A DNA stretch of 12,203 nucleotides from assembly GCA_028282045.1 (NCBI GenBank), contig JANQIS010000218.1, positions 1 to 12,203 on the forward strand, written 5' to 3'. Source of the stretch: Gammaproteobacteria bacterium (GTDB lineage: Bacteria; Pseudomonadota; Gammaproteobacteria; Francisellales; CACEW01). The notes under the pieces were generated by a model. The model was not told where the DNA came from, did no database searches, and worked only from the letters and a program-made list of their open reading frames with translations. Both the position numbers and the translations under genes were made by a program. Shown here piece after piece: positions 1 to 6,917 of this stretch; within the stretch, counting starts at the first letter, position 1; every line of letters begins with the position of its first letter.

Positions 1-668
1 ATTCGGTTAATCTATTACAACACACTCGCGGTGAGTACCTGGATCAGGATCGTTCACAAACTATGGATTGGAATAAGCTGCGTAACAGCGTGCGCACTAA
101 AGGCATGCGCAACTCCAACGTACTGGCTATCGCCCCGACAGCAACCATCGCTAATATTACCGGCGTGTCCCAGTCTATCGAACCAACGTATCAAAACCTT
201 TATGTGAAATCGAATCTTTCTGGTGAATTCACGATTATTAACCCTTATCTGGTTGATGACTTGAAAGCACGCAATCTCTGGGACGAAGTGATGGTCAACG
301 ATTTGAAATACTATGATGGTAGTGTACAGGAAATTGATCGCATCCCTGCCGAACTCAAAAGCCTGTACAGCACAGCATTTGAAATTGACCCACGCTGGTT
401 GGTAGAGGCCGGCTCACGCCGCCAGAAATGGATTGACCAATCACAATCACTCAACCTTTACGTTGCCAAGCCATCCGGTAAGGTGCTTGACCGCTTGTAT
501 CGCCTGGCCTGGAAGCGAGGACTGAAAACGACTTATTACTTACGCAGTTTAGGTGCAACCAATGCTGAGAAATCAACGAGCAAGGCTGGCACTCTTAACG
601 CAGTGAAAGGTGATGAGGGACCAAAAGTCTGCTCGATCCTTGACCCTGACTGTGAGGCTTGCCAATAG
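1..668 (+). CDS. nrdA: Ribonucleoside-diphosphate reductase class Ia, alpha (large) subunit, 3' part
   Basis: This is the C-terminal part of the catalytic R1 subunit, which reduces ribonucleoside diphosphates to deoxyribonucleotides in the cytoplasm. The gene enters from the left edge; the frame is open from base 3, so about 221 residues are visible. The segment beginning LAIAPTATIANITG and ending IEPTYQN matches the substrate-phosphate and active-site loop of NrdA. The motif KTTYYLRS carries the paired tyrosines that pass the radical from NrdB to the active site (Tyr730/Tyr731 in E. coli). The tail ends DPDCEACQ, a CxxC pair expected to shuttle electrons from thioredoxin or glutaredoxin; a third cysteine lies in KVCS just before it. 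The ATG at 63 is internal and not a start. nrdB follows after 97 bases with no terminator between, so the two are probably co-transcribed. Confidence 0.95.
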   Translation, partial: SVNLLQHTRGEYLDQDRSQTMDWNKLRNSVRTKGMRNSNVLAIAPTATIANITGVSQSIEPTYQNLYVKSNLSGEFTIINPYLVDDLKARNLWDEVMVNDLKYYDGSVQEIDRIPAELKSLYSTAFEIDPRWLVEAGSRRQKWIDQSQSLNLYVAKPSGKVLDRLYRLAWKRGLKTTYYLRSLGATNAEKSTSKAGTLNAVKGDEGPKVCSILDPDCEACQ

Positions 669-765
669 CAGTGCATTGTTTGACCCATCTTAATGGAAGG
701 TCATTCTTTAGTATTGCTATCACTTGCCAGCCTCTTTACACTCAAATCGAATCAGGAGAAAAATC

Positions 766-1887
766 ATGGAACTCACTATGACAAAACCCGTCACACCCAC
801 CAACCAAACCAGCGGCGCCACTGGCCTTGAAGAACTGGAAATGGGCGCAGCACGCATTCAAGTTGATGATAAGCAAATCATCAACTGCCGTGCTGACTTA
901 AACCAGCTATTTCCATTGAAATACGATTGGGCCTGGCAAAAGTATCTGGATGGTTGTGCCAATCACTGGATGCCGCAAGAAGTAAGCATGTCTGCAGATC
1001 TGGCGCTGTGGAACGACCCTAACGGCCTAACTGAAGATGAACGCATTATTTTAAAGCGCGCCCTGGGCTTCTTTTCAACAGCAGACTCTTTGGTGGCCAA
1101 TAACTTAGTACTGGCAATATACCGCCACATCACTAACCCAGAGTGCCGTCAGTATATTCTGCGTCAAGCCTTTGAAGAGGCCGTACATACCCACAGCTAC
1201 ACTTACATCATCGAAAGCTTAGGCTTAGATGAGAGCGAGTTATTTAATATGTACCGCGAAATCCCCTGCATCCACGATAAAGCCGCATGGTCCATTCGTC
1301 ATACCCAATCGCTGTCTGACCCCAACTTTAAAACCGGCTCAGAAGAAGACAACCAACGTTTATTACGAAACTTAATTGCCTTTTACGTTGTCTTTGAAGG
1401 CATTTTCTTCTATGTTGGCTTTGTGCAAGTATTGTCTTTTGGACGCCGCAACAAAATGACCGGTACAGCAGAGCAAATCCAATATATTTTACGTGACGAG
1501 TCTATGCACTTAAACTTTGGTATTGACATTATTAACCAGATCAAATTAGAGAACCCACAGTTGTGGACTGCCCAATTTCAAGAAGAAGCCCGCCAGATGA
1601 TCCGCGAAGCTACTGAACTGGAAAAACGCTACGCTCACGACACTATGCCACGTGGTGTACTGGGTTTGAATGCATCCATGTTCAATGATTATATGGAGTT
1701 CATCGCCAATCGCCGTTGTGCGCAGATTGGCCTGAAAGAACTCTTCCCTGGCGCAGAGAATCCATTCCCATGGATGAGTGAAGTCATTGACCTGAAGAAA
1801 GAGAAAAATTTCTTTGAGACACGTGTCACCGAGTATCAAACTGGCGGGGCATTGAGTTGGGACGATGATGAAGACGATGATTTGTAA
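766..1887 (+). CDS. nrdB: Ribonucleoside-diphosphate reductase class Ia, beta (R2, radical-generating) subunit
   Basis: The R2 protein holds the di-iron centre and tyrosyl radical needed by NrdA under aerobic conditions. I chose the ATG at 766 (373 residues) because AGGAGA at 754-759 lies six bases upstream; a TTG at 724 in frame has no such site. The iron ligands can be placed by motif: D107 in STADSLV, E138 and H141 in FEEAVHTHSY, E211 in VVFEGIFF, E245 and H248 in RDESMH. Y145 sits four residues after H141, as Tyr122 does in E. coli, so this is the tyrosyl-radical type and not a Phe-substituted Ic protein. The tail VTEYQTGGALSW followed by an acidic stretch fits the NrdA-docking end, with Y357 as the likely long-range radical-transfer tyrosine. 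It is the partner of the gene upstream. Confidence 0.97.
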   Translation: MELTMTKPVTPTNQTSGATGLEELEMGAARIQVDDKQIINCRADLNQLFPLKYDWAWQKYLDGCANHWMPQEVSMSADLALWNDPNGLTEDERIILKRALGFFSTADSLVANNLVLAIYRHITNPECRQYILRQAFEEAVHTHSYTYIIESLGLDESELFNMYREIPCIHDKAAWSIRHTQSLSDPNFKTGSEEDNQRLLRNLIAFYVVFEGIFFYVGFVQVLSFGRRNKMTGTAEQIQYILRDESMHLNFGIDIINQIKLENPQLWTAQFQEEARQMIREATELEKRYAHDTMPRGVLGLNASMFNDYMEFIANRRCAQIGLKELFPGAENPFPWMSEVIDLKKEKNFFETRVTEYQTGGALSWDDDEDDDL

Positions 1888-1917
1888 GCAATAGTTGGGC
1901 TATTGATCCTACTTGAT

Positions 1918-1950
1918 AAAGGCTGCTGTCAGGGCAGCCTTTAGTTTTTT
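1918..1950 (+). terminator. Rho-independent terminator of nrdAB
   Basis: A perfect 9-bp stem, AAAGGCTGC (1918-1926) with GCAGCCTTT (1934-1942), has a 7-base loop and is followed by AGTTTTTT. It starts 30 bases after the nrdB stop and separates nrdAB from the lipoprotein genes. Confidence 0.9.
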
Positions 1951-1970
1951 GTGGCGAACTGATTTTGCTG

Positions 1971-1979
1971 TGGTATAGT
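1971..1979 (+). promoter_or_regulatory. Possible extended -10 promoter for the lipoprotein pair
   Basis: TGGTATAGT fits an extended -10 element (TGn plus TATAGT) and lies about 27 bases before the first lipoprotein start, after the nrdAB terminator. The -35 position (about 1951) reads GTGGCG, which is poor, so the call rests on the extended -10 alone. Confidence 0.4.
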
Positions 1980-2005
1980 TAAACTACATTGATAGCTTTA
2001 ACACG

Positions 2006-2425
2006 ATGATGATCAAGCGCATATTACTACTTTCTTGTTGCAGTGCGTTATTGCTAAGCGGCTGTGCCAGCAACCCCTATCAAGTTAGCAATGCTACTGC
2101 TCACTTTAATGGTAAAACCACCATTTCCAGCAATCTACAAAACTTATGCAAGCAAACCAATGGGCGCTATGCACTCAAGGTAACTCAAAGACTCTCAGGT
2201 GGGTTTATCGGCAAAACATGGTATAGTTGTGCGCCAAATAAAGTCTTTGAGGGTGACGGAAGTTACTTGCTCTACTTTAGTATTATCAAAAATGATGGCA
2301 CCGGTAGAAATATCGTCAGTCAATGCCAGATCCAACATCAGAGCAACAGCCTTGAGCTTCACCAAGCACGTGTTAACTTTACTCAAGACGGCGATACCCT
2401 TGCGTGCACGGTTGTTGTGAGTTAA
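2006..2425 (+). CDS. Small cysteine-containing lipoprotein of unknown function
   Basis: I do not recognise a family. The 139-residue product starts with a basic residue pair, a hydrophobic stretch and a clear lipobox, LLSGC, with the acylated cysteine at C20, so it should be exported and anchored to a membrane by lipid; CASNPY after the cysteine lacks an aspartate at +2, which favours the outer membrane by the usual E. coli rule. The mature part holds four further cysteines (C48, C75, C107, C134), enough for two disulfides in the periplasm, and is rich in short polar beta-like segments. Two ATG codons stand in tandem at 2006 and 2009; neither has a good Shine-Dalgarno site, so the exact start is uncertain by one codon. 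The next lipoprotein gene begins 24 bases after the stop, so the two are probably one transcript. Confidence 0.8.
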   Translation: MMIKRILLLSCCSALLLSGCASNPYQVSNATAHFNGKTTISSNLQNLCKQTNGRYALKVTQRLSGGFIGKTWYSCAPNKVFEGDGSYLLYFSIIKNDGTGRNIVSQCQIQHQSNSLELHQARVNFTQDGDTLACTVVVS

Positions 2426-2449
2426 TCATATTTAAGGAGTATAAACATT

Positions 2450-3430
2450 ATGAAACAACTACTGATTCCAAGCCTGATCGTTACTTCATTAGCCCTGACA
2501 GGCTGTGCCAGCAAGAGTAATAACAACGATGTGAGCATTAACCCAGCTTTTGTGCAAACCAAAACACTACCAACCAAACAGACCCTCATACAACCGGCCG
2601 TAACCCAGCCAACGTATCCACCAGTGAAACGTACTCAAGGCATGGTACCGTTAGTCACTCAAGCTGATGTGAGCACACAGTCGATGCCACAAACCCATGC
2701 AACTACCTCACAACCGCATCGTATTGTCATCCGTGAAACCTACCACCCTGCTAACCCAATAACCACTGGAATGGTACAGATCAATGGTAAGACTTTACCA
2801 CTGACACAGGCACCACAATATCTGCAAACACTCCAACAGCAACGCCAAAGTTACCTCAATAAGGCCACCGAATTTACCCATGAAATTGAGCATATTTATA
2901 TTGGTGATCAAGCGTTAACACCGGCTCAAACACACGCGTTGTTACAGTATATGGGAAGCCAGAAACATTCCTTACATTACAACAACCTGCAGAACCTACC
3001 CATCAAGCCCGGCATGAAATTTGACTTGCACCTCAAGCATATCATTGTCGATGACCAAACGTTAACCGGCCCTGCCGCAATTGGATTTGTTAATGGCCTG
3101 GTGGCAAGCTCACAATCTCATGCTATGCAGCCAGTCACACCGGCTACGCGTACTACCATGCCGATGCAGCGTTACAATATGAGCACACCGCAATATTCCA
3201 CACCTGCGTATCCAACACAACGTGTCGCAATACCATCAACAGCATCACAGCAAGTCGTGAACAATATGGGACAGCCCCCTGTTGCAACAGCACCGACCAG
3301 TTACAGAGGTGAGATGCACAACAATAGGTCACATCAAGAGCCTATGCATTATCATATGCCACCACAGCCTAACTCTGCTACGCCAACCACATCGATTGTA
3401 GAACAACCACAGCAGAATACAGGTTCTTAA
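2450..3430 (+). CDS. Pro/Thr/Gln-rich lipoprotein with a weak threefold internal repeat, unknown function
   Basis: The 326-residue product begins with a lipoprotein signal peptide ending LALTGC (C19), preceded by AAGGAG at 2434-2439. I do not recognise the family. Residues 20-105 and 220-326 are low-complexity chain rich in Pro, Thr, Gln, Ser and Met, which looks disordered and could span periplasm or surface. Residues 106-218 form the only folded-looking part and hold three related segments at 109-128, 149-168 and 198-217, each of the form hydrophobic-x-hydrophobic, N/G/D, G/D, K/Q, T/A, Leu, then a helix-like stretch. There is no cysteine other than C19, unlike its neighbour. It is probably co-transcribed with the lipoprotein gene upstream. 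Envelope scaffolding or surface display is possible but unsupported. Confidence 0.8.
   Translation: MKQLLIPSLIVTSLALTGCASKSNNNDVSINPAFVQTKTLPTKQTLIQPAVTQPTYPPVKRTQGMVPLVTQADVSTQSMPQTHATTSQPHRIVIRETYHPANPITTGMVQINGKTLPLTQAPQYLQTLQQQRQSYLNKATEFTHEIEHIYIGDQALTPAQTHALLQYMGSQKHSLHYNNLQNLPIKPGMKFDLHLKHIIVDDQTLTGPAAIGFVNGLVASSQSHAMQPVTPATRTTMPMQRYNMSTPQYSTPAYPTQRVAIPSTASQQVVNNMGQPPVATAPTSYRGEMHNNRSHQEPMHYHMPPQPNSATPTTSIVEQPQQNTGS
2774..3100 (+). repeat. Three degenerate protein repeats in the second lipoprotein
   Basis: The units are encoded at 2774-2833 (VQINGKTLPLTQ...), 2894-2953 (IYIGDQALTPAQ...) and 3041-3100 (IIVDDQTLTGPA...). All share the pattern [IV]-x-[IV]-[NGD]-[GD]-[KQ]-[TA]-L-[TP], then [YLF]-[LV]-[QN]-x-[LM] at positions 16-20 of the unit. 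They are separated by 20 and 29 residues. The similarity is visible in protein only, so any duplication is old. Confidence 0.5.
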
Positions 3431-3479
3431 CAGAACTCGTCATTGCTAACTTAAATGACCTGGTTGCATCACTCAGATA

Positions 3480-3501
3480 TGACTCTCCTTGAGGAGAGTC
3501 A
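3480..3501. terminator. Perfect 9-bp hairpin between converging genes
   Basis: TGACTCTCC and GGAGAGTCA form a perfect 9-bp stem with a TTGA loop. It lies 50 bases after the second lipoprotein gene and about 100 bases after the oppositely oriented 60-residue gene. Neither strand has a T-run after it, so it is not a standard intrinsic terminator; it may block RNA 3'-end decay, terminate weakly in both directions or bind a protein. The remaining sequence from 3431 to 3598 shows no convincing gene. Confidence 0.4.
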
Positions 3502-3598
3502 ATCAGTGTTTGGTAATGGCTGGTAAGATGAAACGGTGCTTTATTGTGAATAACCCCCTTGGCAAACATTTCGCCATGTTTGACACTGTCGATTGTAA

Positions 3599-3781
3599 TC
3601 ACCAGCGGATTTTGCTTTTTCTCTGACGGTTAAAAATATCGCGGTGCTTTTCAATTTCTTTCAGTTGTGAATCTGATTTACGCGGATTCTTTTTATCGAA
3701 CTGCTGCAAGAATATGTCGGTCTGGCTGACGTAGGCAGTGTCTTTAACCATAGCATGTTTGAGTGCTTTCAATAAACTCAT
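3599..3781 (-). CDS. Small charged cytoplasmic protein of unknown function (60 residues)
   Basis: The product begins MSLLKALKHAMVKDTAYVSQ and has no signal peptide or membrane segment. The second half is strongly charged, with QFDKKNPRKSDSQLKEIEKH followed by RDIFNRQRK. From memory this pattern (AYVSxxDxFLxxFD, then SxSQxKEIxKHxxI) resembles short uncharacterised proteins annotated in Legionella and Coxiella relatives; I could not check this. The ATG at 3781 has only a weak GGGA upstream, but a good TATAAT at 3810-3815 supports a separate transcript. It lies 56 bases beyond the MFS gene stop on the same strand, so read-through from the operon is also possible. No function can be proposed. Confidence 0.7.
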   Translation of the reverse strand: MSLLKALKHAMVKDTAYVSQTDIFLQQFDKKNPRKSDSQLKEIEKHRDIFNRQRKSKIRW

Positions 3782-3809
3782 GAGAATCCCGTCATTCTGG
3801 TTTTTAGAT

Positions 3810-3815
3810 ATTATA
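3810..3815 (-). promoter_or_regulatory. -10 box for the 60-residue gene
   Basis: On the minus strand this is a consensus TATAAT, 28 bases before the ATG at 3781, giving a leader of about 20 bases. At the expected -35 distance the sequence is GCTGCA, a poor match, so activator help or weak expression is likely. It stands between the MFS stop and the small gene, where no terminator is visible. Confidence 0.45.
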
Positions 3816-3837
3816 ACCGTTGGGTGTAAAAATGCAG

Positions 3838-5025
3838 CTACTCACGAAGCAACAATTTAAAGATGACTACCCCTACAATACCCAGCAACAAATACGCATG
3901 CCCCAACAACAGCGCAGTCTCATGCGAAAAACCACCGACAACTGCACTCACCACAAATGCAACCAACATCTGAAAGCCACCGTATAGCGCGCCGGCTGAA
4001 CCACGCTTATCATGAAATGGGCTTAGTGCCCGCGCCATCGTATTGGGCATGATAAAGCACTGTCCGAAGATAGCGATGAATACACCAATCATCATCACGA
4101 CTATACTATGAATGTGTAGCAACCACTCTATACTGATAATCAGCAGACCGGCAATAGCAATCAGCACCAGTCCTAAACCTAACGTACACCGACTACCAAA
4201 CCACTTCACCGCCGGTGGATTTGCCAGCTTACCGACAATAGAGCCAACACCCACAAGCGCCGTCACCCAGCCATACATAATGGGTGATAGGCCAAAACCA
4301 TCTTGCAGGATAAACGCACTGGCAGTATTATATGTCATGGTCGCTGCCATCGCAATCCCAGACAATAGTGTGGCTCCAACAAACAGCGGATGCATCAGCA
4401 ATGAGCTATAGTTACACAATAATTTACTCAACTTAAAGGCATCTGGCCGTTTATGTTGATTGGTCTCCGGACAAAACACAACGTACACTAATAATACGGC
4501 TAACAATATAAATCCAAGCAAAATAAAGTTTGTCTGCCAATCAAACCAATGTTGTACATAACCTCCCAATGCTGGCGCCAACAACGGCGATAATGTTATC
4601 ACCAGCGAGAAATAAGAACCTATCGCTGACAGCCGATCACCATGTAATACATCAGCAACAATAGTACGCCCCAAGCCCATACAAACCCCTGAACCAATGC
4701 CTTGTAATAAACGCATAAGCAAAAAGATCTGTATATTATGCGCCCAATCAGTGGCAAAGCTCGAGACTATCGCAATAACCATACCGATAATCACCACTGG
4801 TTTACGTCCATAGCCATCTGACAGCGGACCGTACACCAACAAGCTCACACCCAAGCCTAACAAAAAGATCGAAATCGACTGCTGCATATGAGGTTGATCA
4901 GTATGCAGATACACCATAATGTATGGCAGTGATGCCAGGTGAATATCAGTACCCAGCATACCACAAATGCCCAACAGTACAGCGCAAGTTAACACCTTAA
5001 ACTCTTGACGAGTGATAATATTCAT
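3838..5025 (-). CDS. Bcr/CflA-type MFS drug-resistance exporter
   Basis: This 395-residue inner-membrane protein has the alternating hydrophobic segments of a 12-helix major facilitator and the usual length for the Bcr/CflA (DHA1) group, which exports drugs or metabolites by proton antiport. Helix 1 carries TDIHLASLP (D27), typical of the group. Motif A, GPLSDGYGRKPV, lies at residues 66-77 between helices 2 and 3. RLLQGIGSG at 105-113 matches the motif B region of helix 4. SPLLAPALGG at 146-155 is the antiporter motif C of helix 5, followed by FDWQTNF. The ATG at 5025 is only six bases past the phosphomannomutase stop, with AAAGAG as a weak ribosome site, so translation is probably coupled to the upstream gene. 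The substrate cannot be read from the sequence. Confidence 0.93.
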   Translation of the reverse strand: MNIITRQEFKVLTCAVLLGICGMLGTDIHLASLPYIMVYLHTDQPHMQQSISIFLLGLGVSLLVYGPLSDGYGRKPVVIIGMVIAIVSSFATDWAHNIQIFLLMRLLQGIGSGVCMGLGRTIVADVLHGDRLSAIGSYFSLVITLSPLLAPALGGYVQHWFDWQTNFILLGFILLAVLLVYVVFCPETNQHKRPDAFKLSKLLCNYSSLLMHPLFVGATLLSGIAMAATMTYNTASAFILQDGFGLSPIMYGWVTALVGVGSIVGKLANPPAVKWFGSRCTLGLGLVLIAIAGLLIISIEWLLHIHSIVVMMIGVFIAIFGQCFIMPNTMARALSPFHDKRGSAGALYGGFQMLVAFVVSAVVGGFSHETALLLGHAYLLLGIVGVVIFKLLLRE

Positions 5026-5031
5026 CGCGAT

Positions 5032-6438
5032 TTACTCTTTATAAAGCGGCACATCCAAACCAGGCTCATGCTCTAACAGAAAGTCTCGCAATAACACTTG
5101 GATCCGCCATAAAGCATCTGCATCGTCAGCTTCATAACGAAGCACAAGATTTGGCGTAGTATTGGATGGGCGAATCAACCCCCAGCCATCAGCAAACTCA
5201 ACTCGCAAGCCATCAATGGTAATAATATTGGCACCCGGAAAGACGGCATCTTGTTGTAATGCTTGCATTAATTCAAACTTATGTTCATCTGACACGGCCA
5301 CATTCAGCTCAGGTGTACTCACAGCCTCAGGGATTTCTGCAAAAATGGCATCAGCATCACGACCATCTTCAACCATCAAGCTTAACAACCGGACCGCAGT
5401 GTAGAGCCCGTCATCAAAGCCATACCAGTGGTCGTTAAAGAAAATATGACCACTCATTTCGCCACCGATAAGCGCGCCGACTTGTTTGAGCTTAGCCTTA
5501 ATCAGTGAGTGTCCGGTTTTATACATAATCGGCTCACCACCCGCCTGCTCAATCACCTCGGCCAGGAATTTAGAGCACTTCACATCATAAACCACCTTAC
5601 CACCGCCATGACGCTGCAGGATATCACGCGCAAACAGCATTAGTTGGCGATCGGGGTAAATCATCTTACCTTGCGGGGTGATGACGCCCAAGCGATCACC
5701 ATCGCCATCAAATGCCAAACCAATATCCGCCTGCACTTCACGCACCTTAGCAATCAAATCTTTAAGGTTTTCTGGCTTGCTGGGGTCAGGATGATGGTTA
5801 GGGAAATGGCCATCAACCTCACAATACAGCTCGGTTACATTGCAGCCTAGTTGACGCAGTAATGCCGGGGCAATTTCACCGGTCACGCCATTGCCGGCAT
5901 CCACCACGACTTTCAAAGTGTTGGGGAAAGGCTTGGTTTCACTGATCACTCGCTCAAAATAGGCTGGACGCACATCTTGTTGTTGCGTTTTACCGGTGCC
6001 GGCATTGAAGTCATCACGCTGCAACTGCTGATAGAGTGACTGCACCTTATCACCACTAACACTAACTCCCGATAAAATCATTTTTAAGCCATTATATTGC
6101 GGTGGGTTATGACTGCCGGTAATCACCACACCACAGTCAGTGTCCAAGTAGTACGTCGCAAAGTACAACAAGGGTGTTGGCACCACACCAATATCAATCA
6201 CATCACAACCGATATCATGCAGACCACTTGCAAATGCTGCCAACAAATCAGGGCCGGAAAGGCGCGCATCGCGTGCCAAAATCACTTTTTGACGCCCAGC
6301 TAACTGTACCTGCTCACCATAAGCCATGGCAATATCATGGACTACATCAGGGGTTAATTCAGTTGCAACCTCACCACGAATATCATAGGCTCGAAAAATG
6401 TGGGCAGGAATGTCTTGGGGTAAACAACGCCGGCTCAT
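5032..6438 (-). CDS. Phosphomannomutase / phosphoglucomutase, AlgC type
   Basis: This 468-residue cytoplasmic enzyme interconverts hexose 6- and 1-phosphates, feeding GDP-mannose and UDP-glucose synthesis for lipopolysaccharide or exopolysaccharide. The four alpha-D-phosphohexomutase signatures are in order: FRAYDIRG near residue 15; the phosphoserine loop TGSHNP with S109 (S108 in P. aeruginosa AlgC); the magnesium site DGDGDR at 244-249; the sugar-recognition loop GGEMSGH at 325-331; and the phosphate-binding RPSNTTP near 425. Length agrees with AlgC (about 463). Names used for such genes include algC, manB and cpsG; I leave the symbol empty because the substrate preference is not visible. 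The ATG at 6438 is preceded by AAGGAGT at 6445-6451. It starts 20 bases after dut and is followed by the MFS gene. Confidence 0.95.
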   Translation of the reverse strand: MSRRCLPQDIPAHIFRAYDIRGEVATELTPDVVHDIAMAYGEQVQLAGRQKVILARDARLSGPDLLAAFASGLHDIGCDVIDIGVVPTPLLYFATYYLDTDCGVVITGSHNPPQYNGLKMILSGVSVSGDKVQSLYQQLQRDDFNAGTGKTQQQDVRPAYFERVISETKPFPNTLKVVVDAGNGVTGEIAPALLRQLGCNVTELYCEVDGHFPNHHPDPSKPENLKDLIAKVREVQADIGLAFDGDGDRLGVITPQGKMIYPDRQLMLFARDILQRHGGGKVVYDVKCSKFLAEVIEQAGGEPIMYKTGHSLIKAKLKQVGALIGGEMSGHIFFNDHWYGFDDGLYTAVRLLSLMVEDGRDADAIFAEIPEAVSTPELNVAVSDEHKFELMQALQQDAVFPGANIITIDGLRVEFADGWGLIRPSNTTPNLVLRYEADDADALWRIQVLLRDFLLEHEPGLDVPLYKE

Positions 6439-6458
6439 TATATACTCCTTACTCGTTA

Positions 6459-6917
6459 TTATTGTGTGCCAGAATGGCCAAATCCACCAGCACCACGGTC
6501 AGTAGCAGTAAAGTCTTCGACCACATGCCAATGTGCTTGCACCACCGGCACAATGATCAACTGGGCAATACGCTCAGCCGGTTCGATAGTATACGTCTCA
6601 CTACCACGGTTCCAACAAGACACCATCAGCTCACCTTGGTAATCAGAGTCAATTAACCCCACCAAATTGCCGAGCACAATACCCTTCTTATGCCCCAGAC
6701 CTGAGCGTGGCAAAATCATCGCTGCCAGACCAGGGTCTTCGAGATAAATGGCCAGTCCGGTAGGAATGAGATGCGTCTGTCCCGGTTTAATGGTTAACGG
6801 CTGATCCAGACACGCACGCAAATCCATACCTGCAGAACCACTGGTAGCATAGTGCGGCAAAGGGATACTGTGACCGATGTTTTCATTAAGAACTTTGACT
6901 TGAACACTGTGCTTCAT
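6459..6917 (-). CDS. dut: Deoxyuridine 5'-triphosphate nucleotidohydrolase (dUTPase)
   Basis: The trimeric dUTPase hydrolyses dUTP to dUMP and pyrophosphate, keeping uracil out of DNA and supplying dUMP for thymidylate synthesis. All five motifs of the homotrimeric family are present in 152 residues: AGMDL (29-33), PRSGLGHKKG (70-79), GLIDSDYQGEL (87-97, catalytic D90 as in E. coli), ERIAQL (115-120) and the C-terminal P-loop-like RGAGGFGHSG (141-150). The start at 6917 gives the usual length and lies inside coaB, so the two genes overlap by 32 bases. This is the normal gammaproteobacterial neighbourhood of coaBC and argues for translational coupling. The ribosome site upstream (around GGATAAG) is weak, again consistent with coupling. 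Confidence 0.97.
   Translation of the reverse strand: MKHSVQVKVLNENIGHSIPLPHYATSGSAGMDLRACLDQPLTIKPGQTHLIPTGLAIYLEDPGLAAMILPRSGLGHKKGIVLGNLVGLIDSDYQGELMVSCWNRGSETYTIEPAERIAQLIIVPVVQAHWHVVEDFTATDRGAGGFGHSGTQ

Noticed and set aside
680..702. Imperfect palindrome TGACC...GGTCA between nrdA and nrdB as a regulatory box
   Set aside because: Only the five outer bases pair well and it does not resemble the NrdR box.
724..765. N-terminal extension of nrdB from TTG at 724
   Set aside because: No ribosome site precedes it, while the ATG at 766 has AGGAGA six bases upstream.
3378..3602. A 74-codon minus-strand frame starting GTG at 3602, overlapping the 60-residue gene stop by four bases
   Set aside because: The GTGA overlap looks operon-like, but there is no ribosome site, the frame runs through the 9-bp hairpin and ends antisense to the lipoprotein gene, and the protein resembles nothing I know.
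3528..3626. A 32-codon plus-strand frame starting MKRCFIVNN
   Set aside because: It has no good ribosome site and runs antisense into the 60-residue gene; its length is expected by chance.
6174..6656. A 160-codon plus-strand frame opposite dut and phosphomannomutase
   Set aside because: It is antisense to two well-supported genes, crosses their junction, and is rich in His and Gln as reverse frames of these genes would be.
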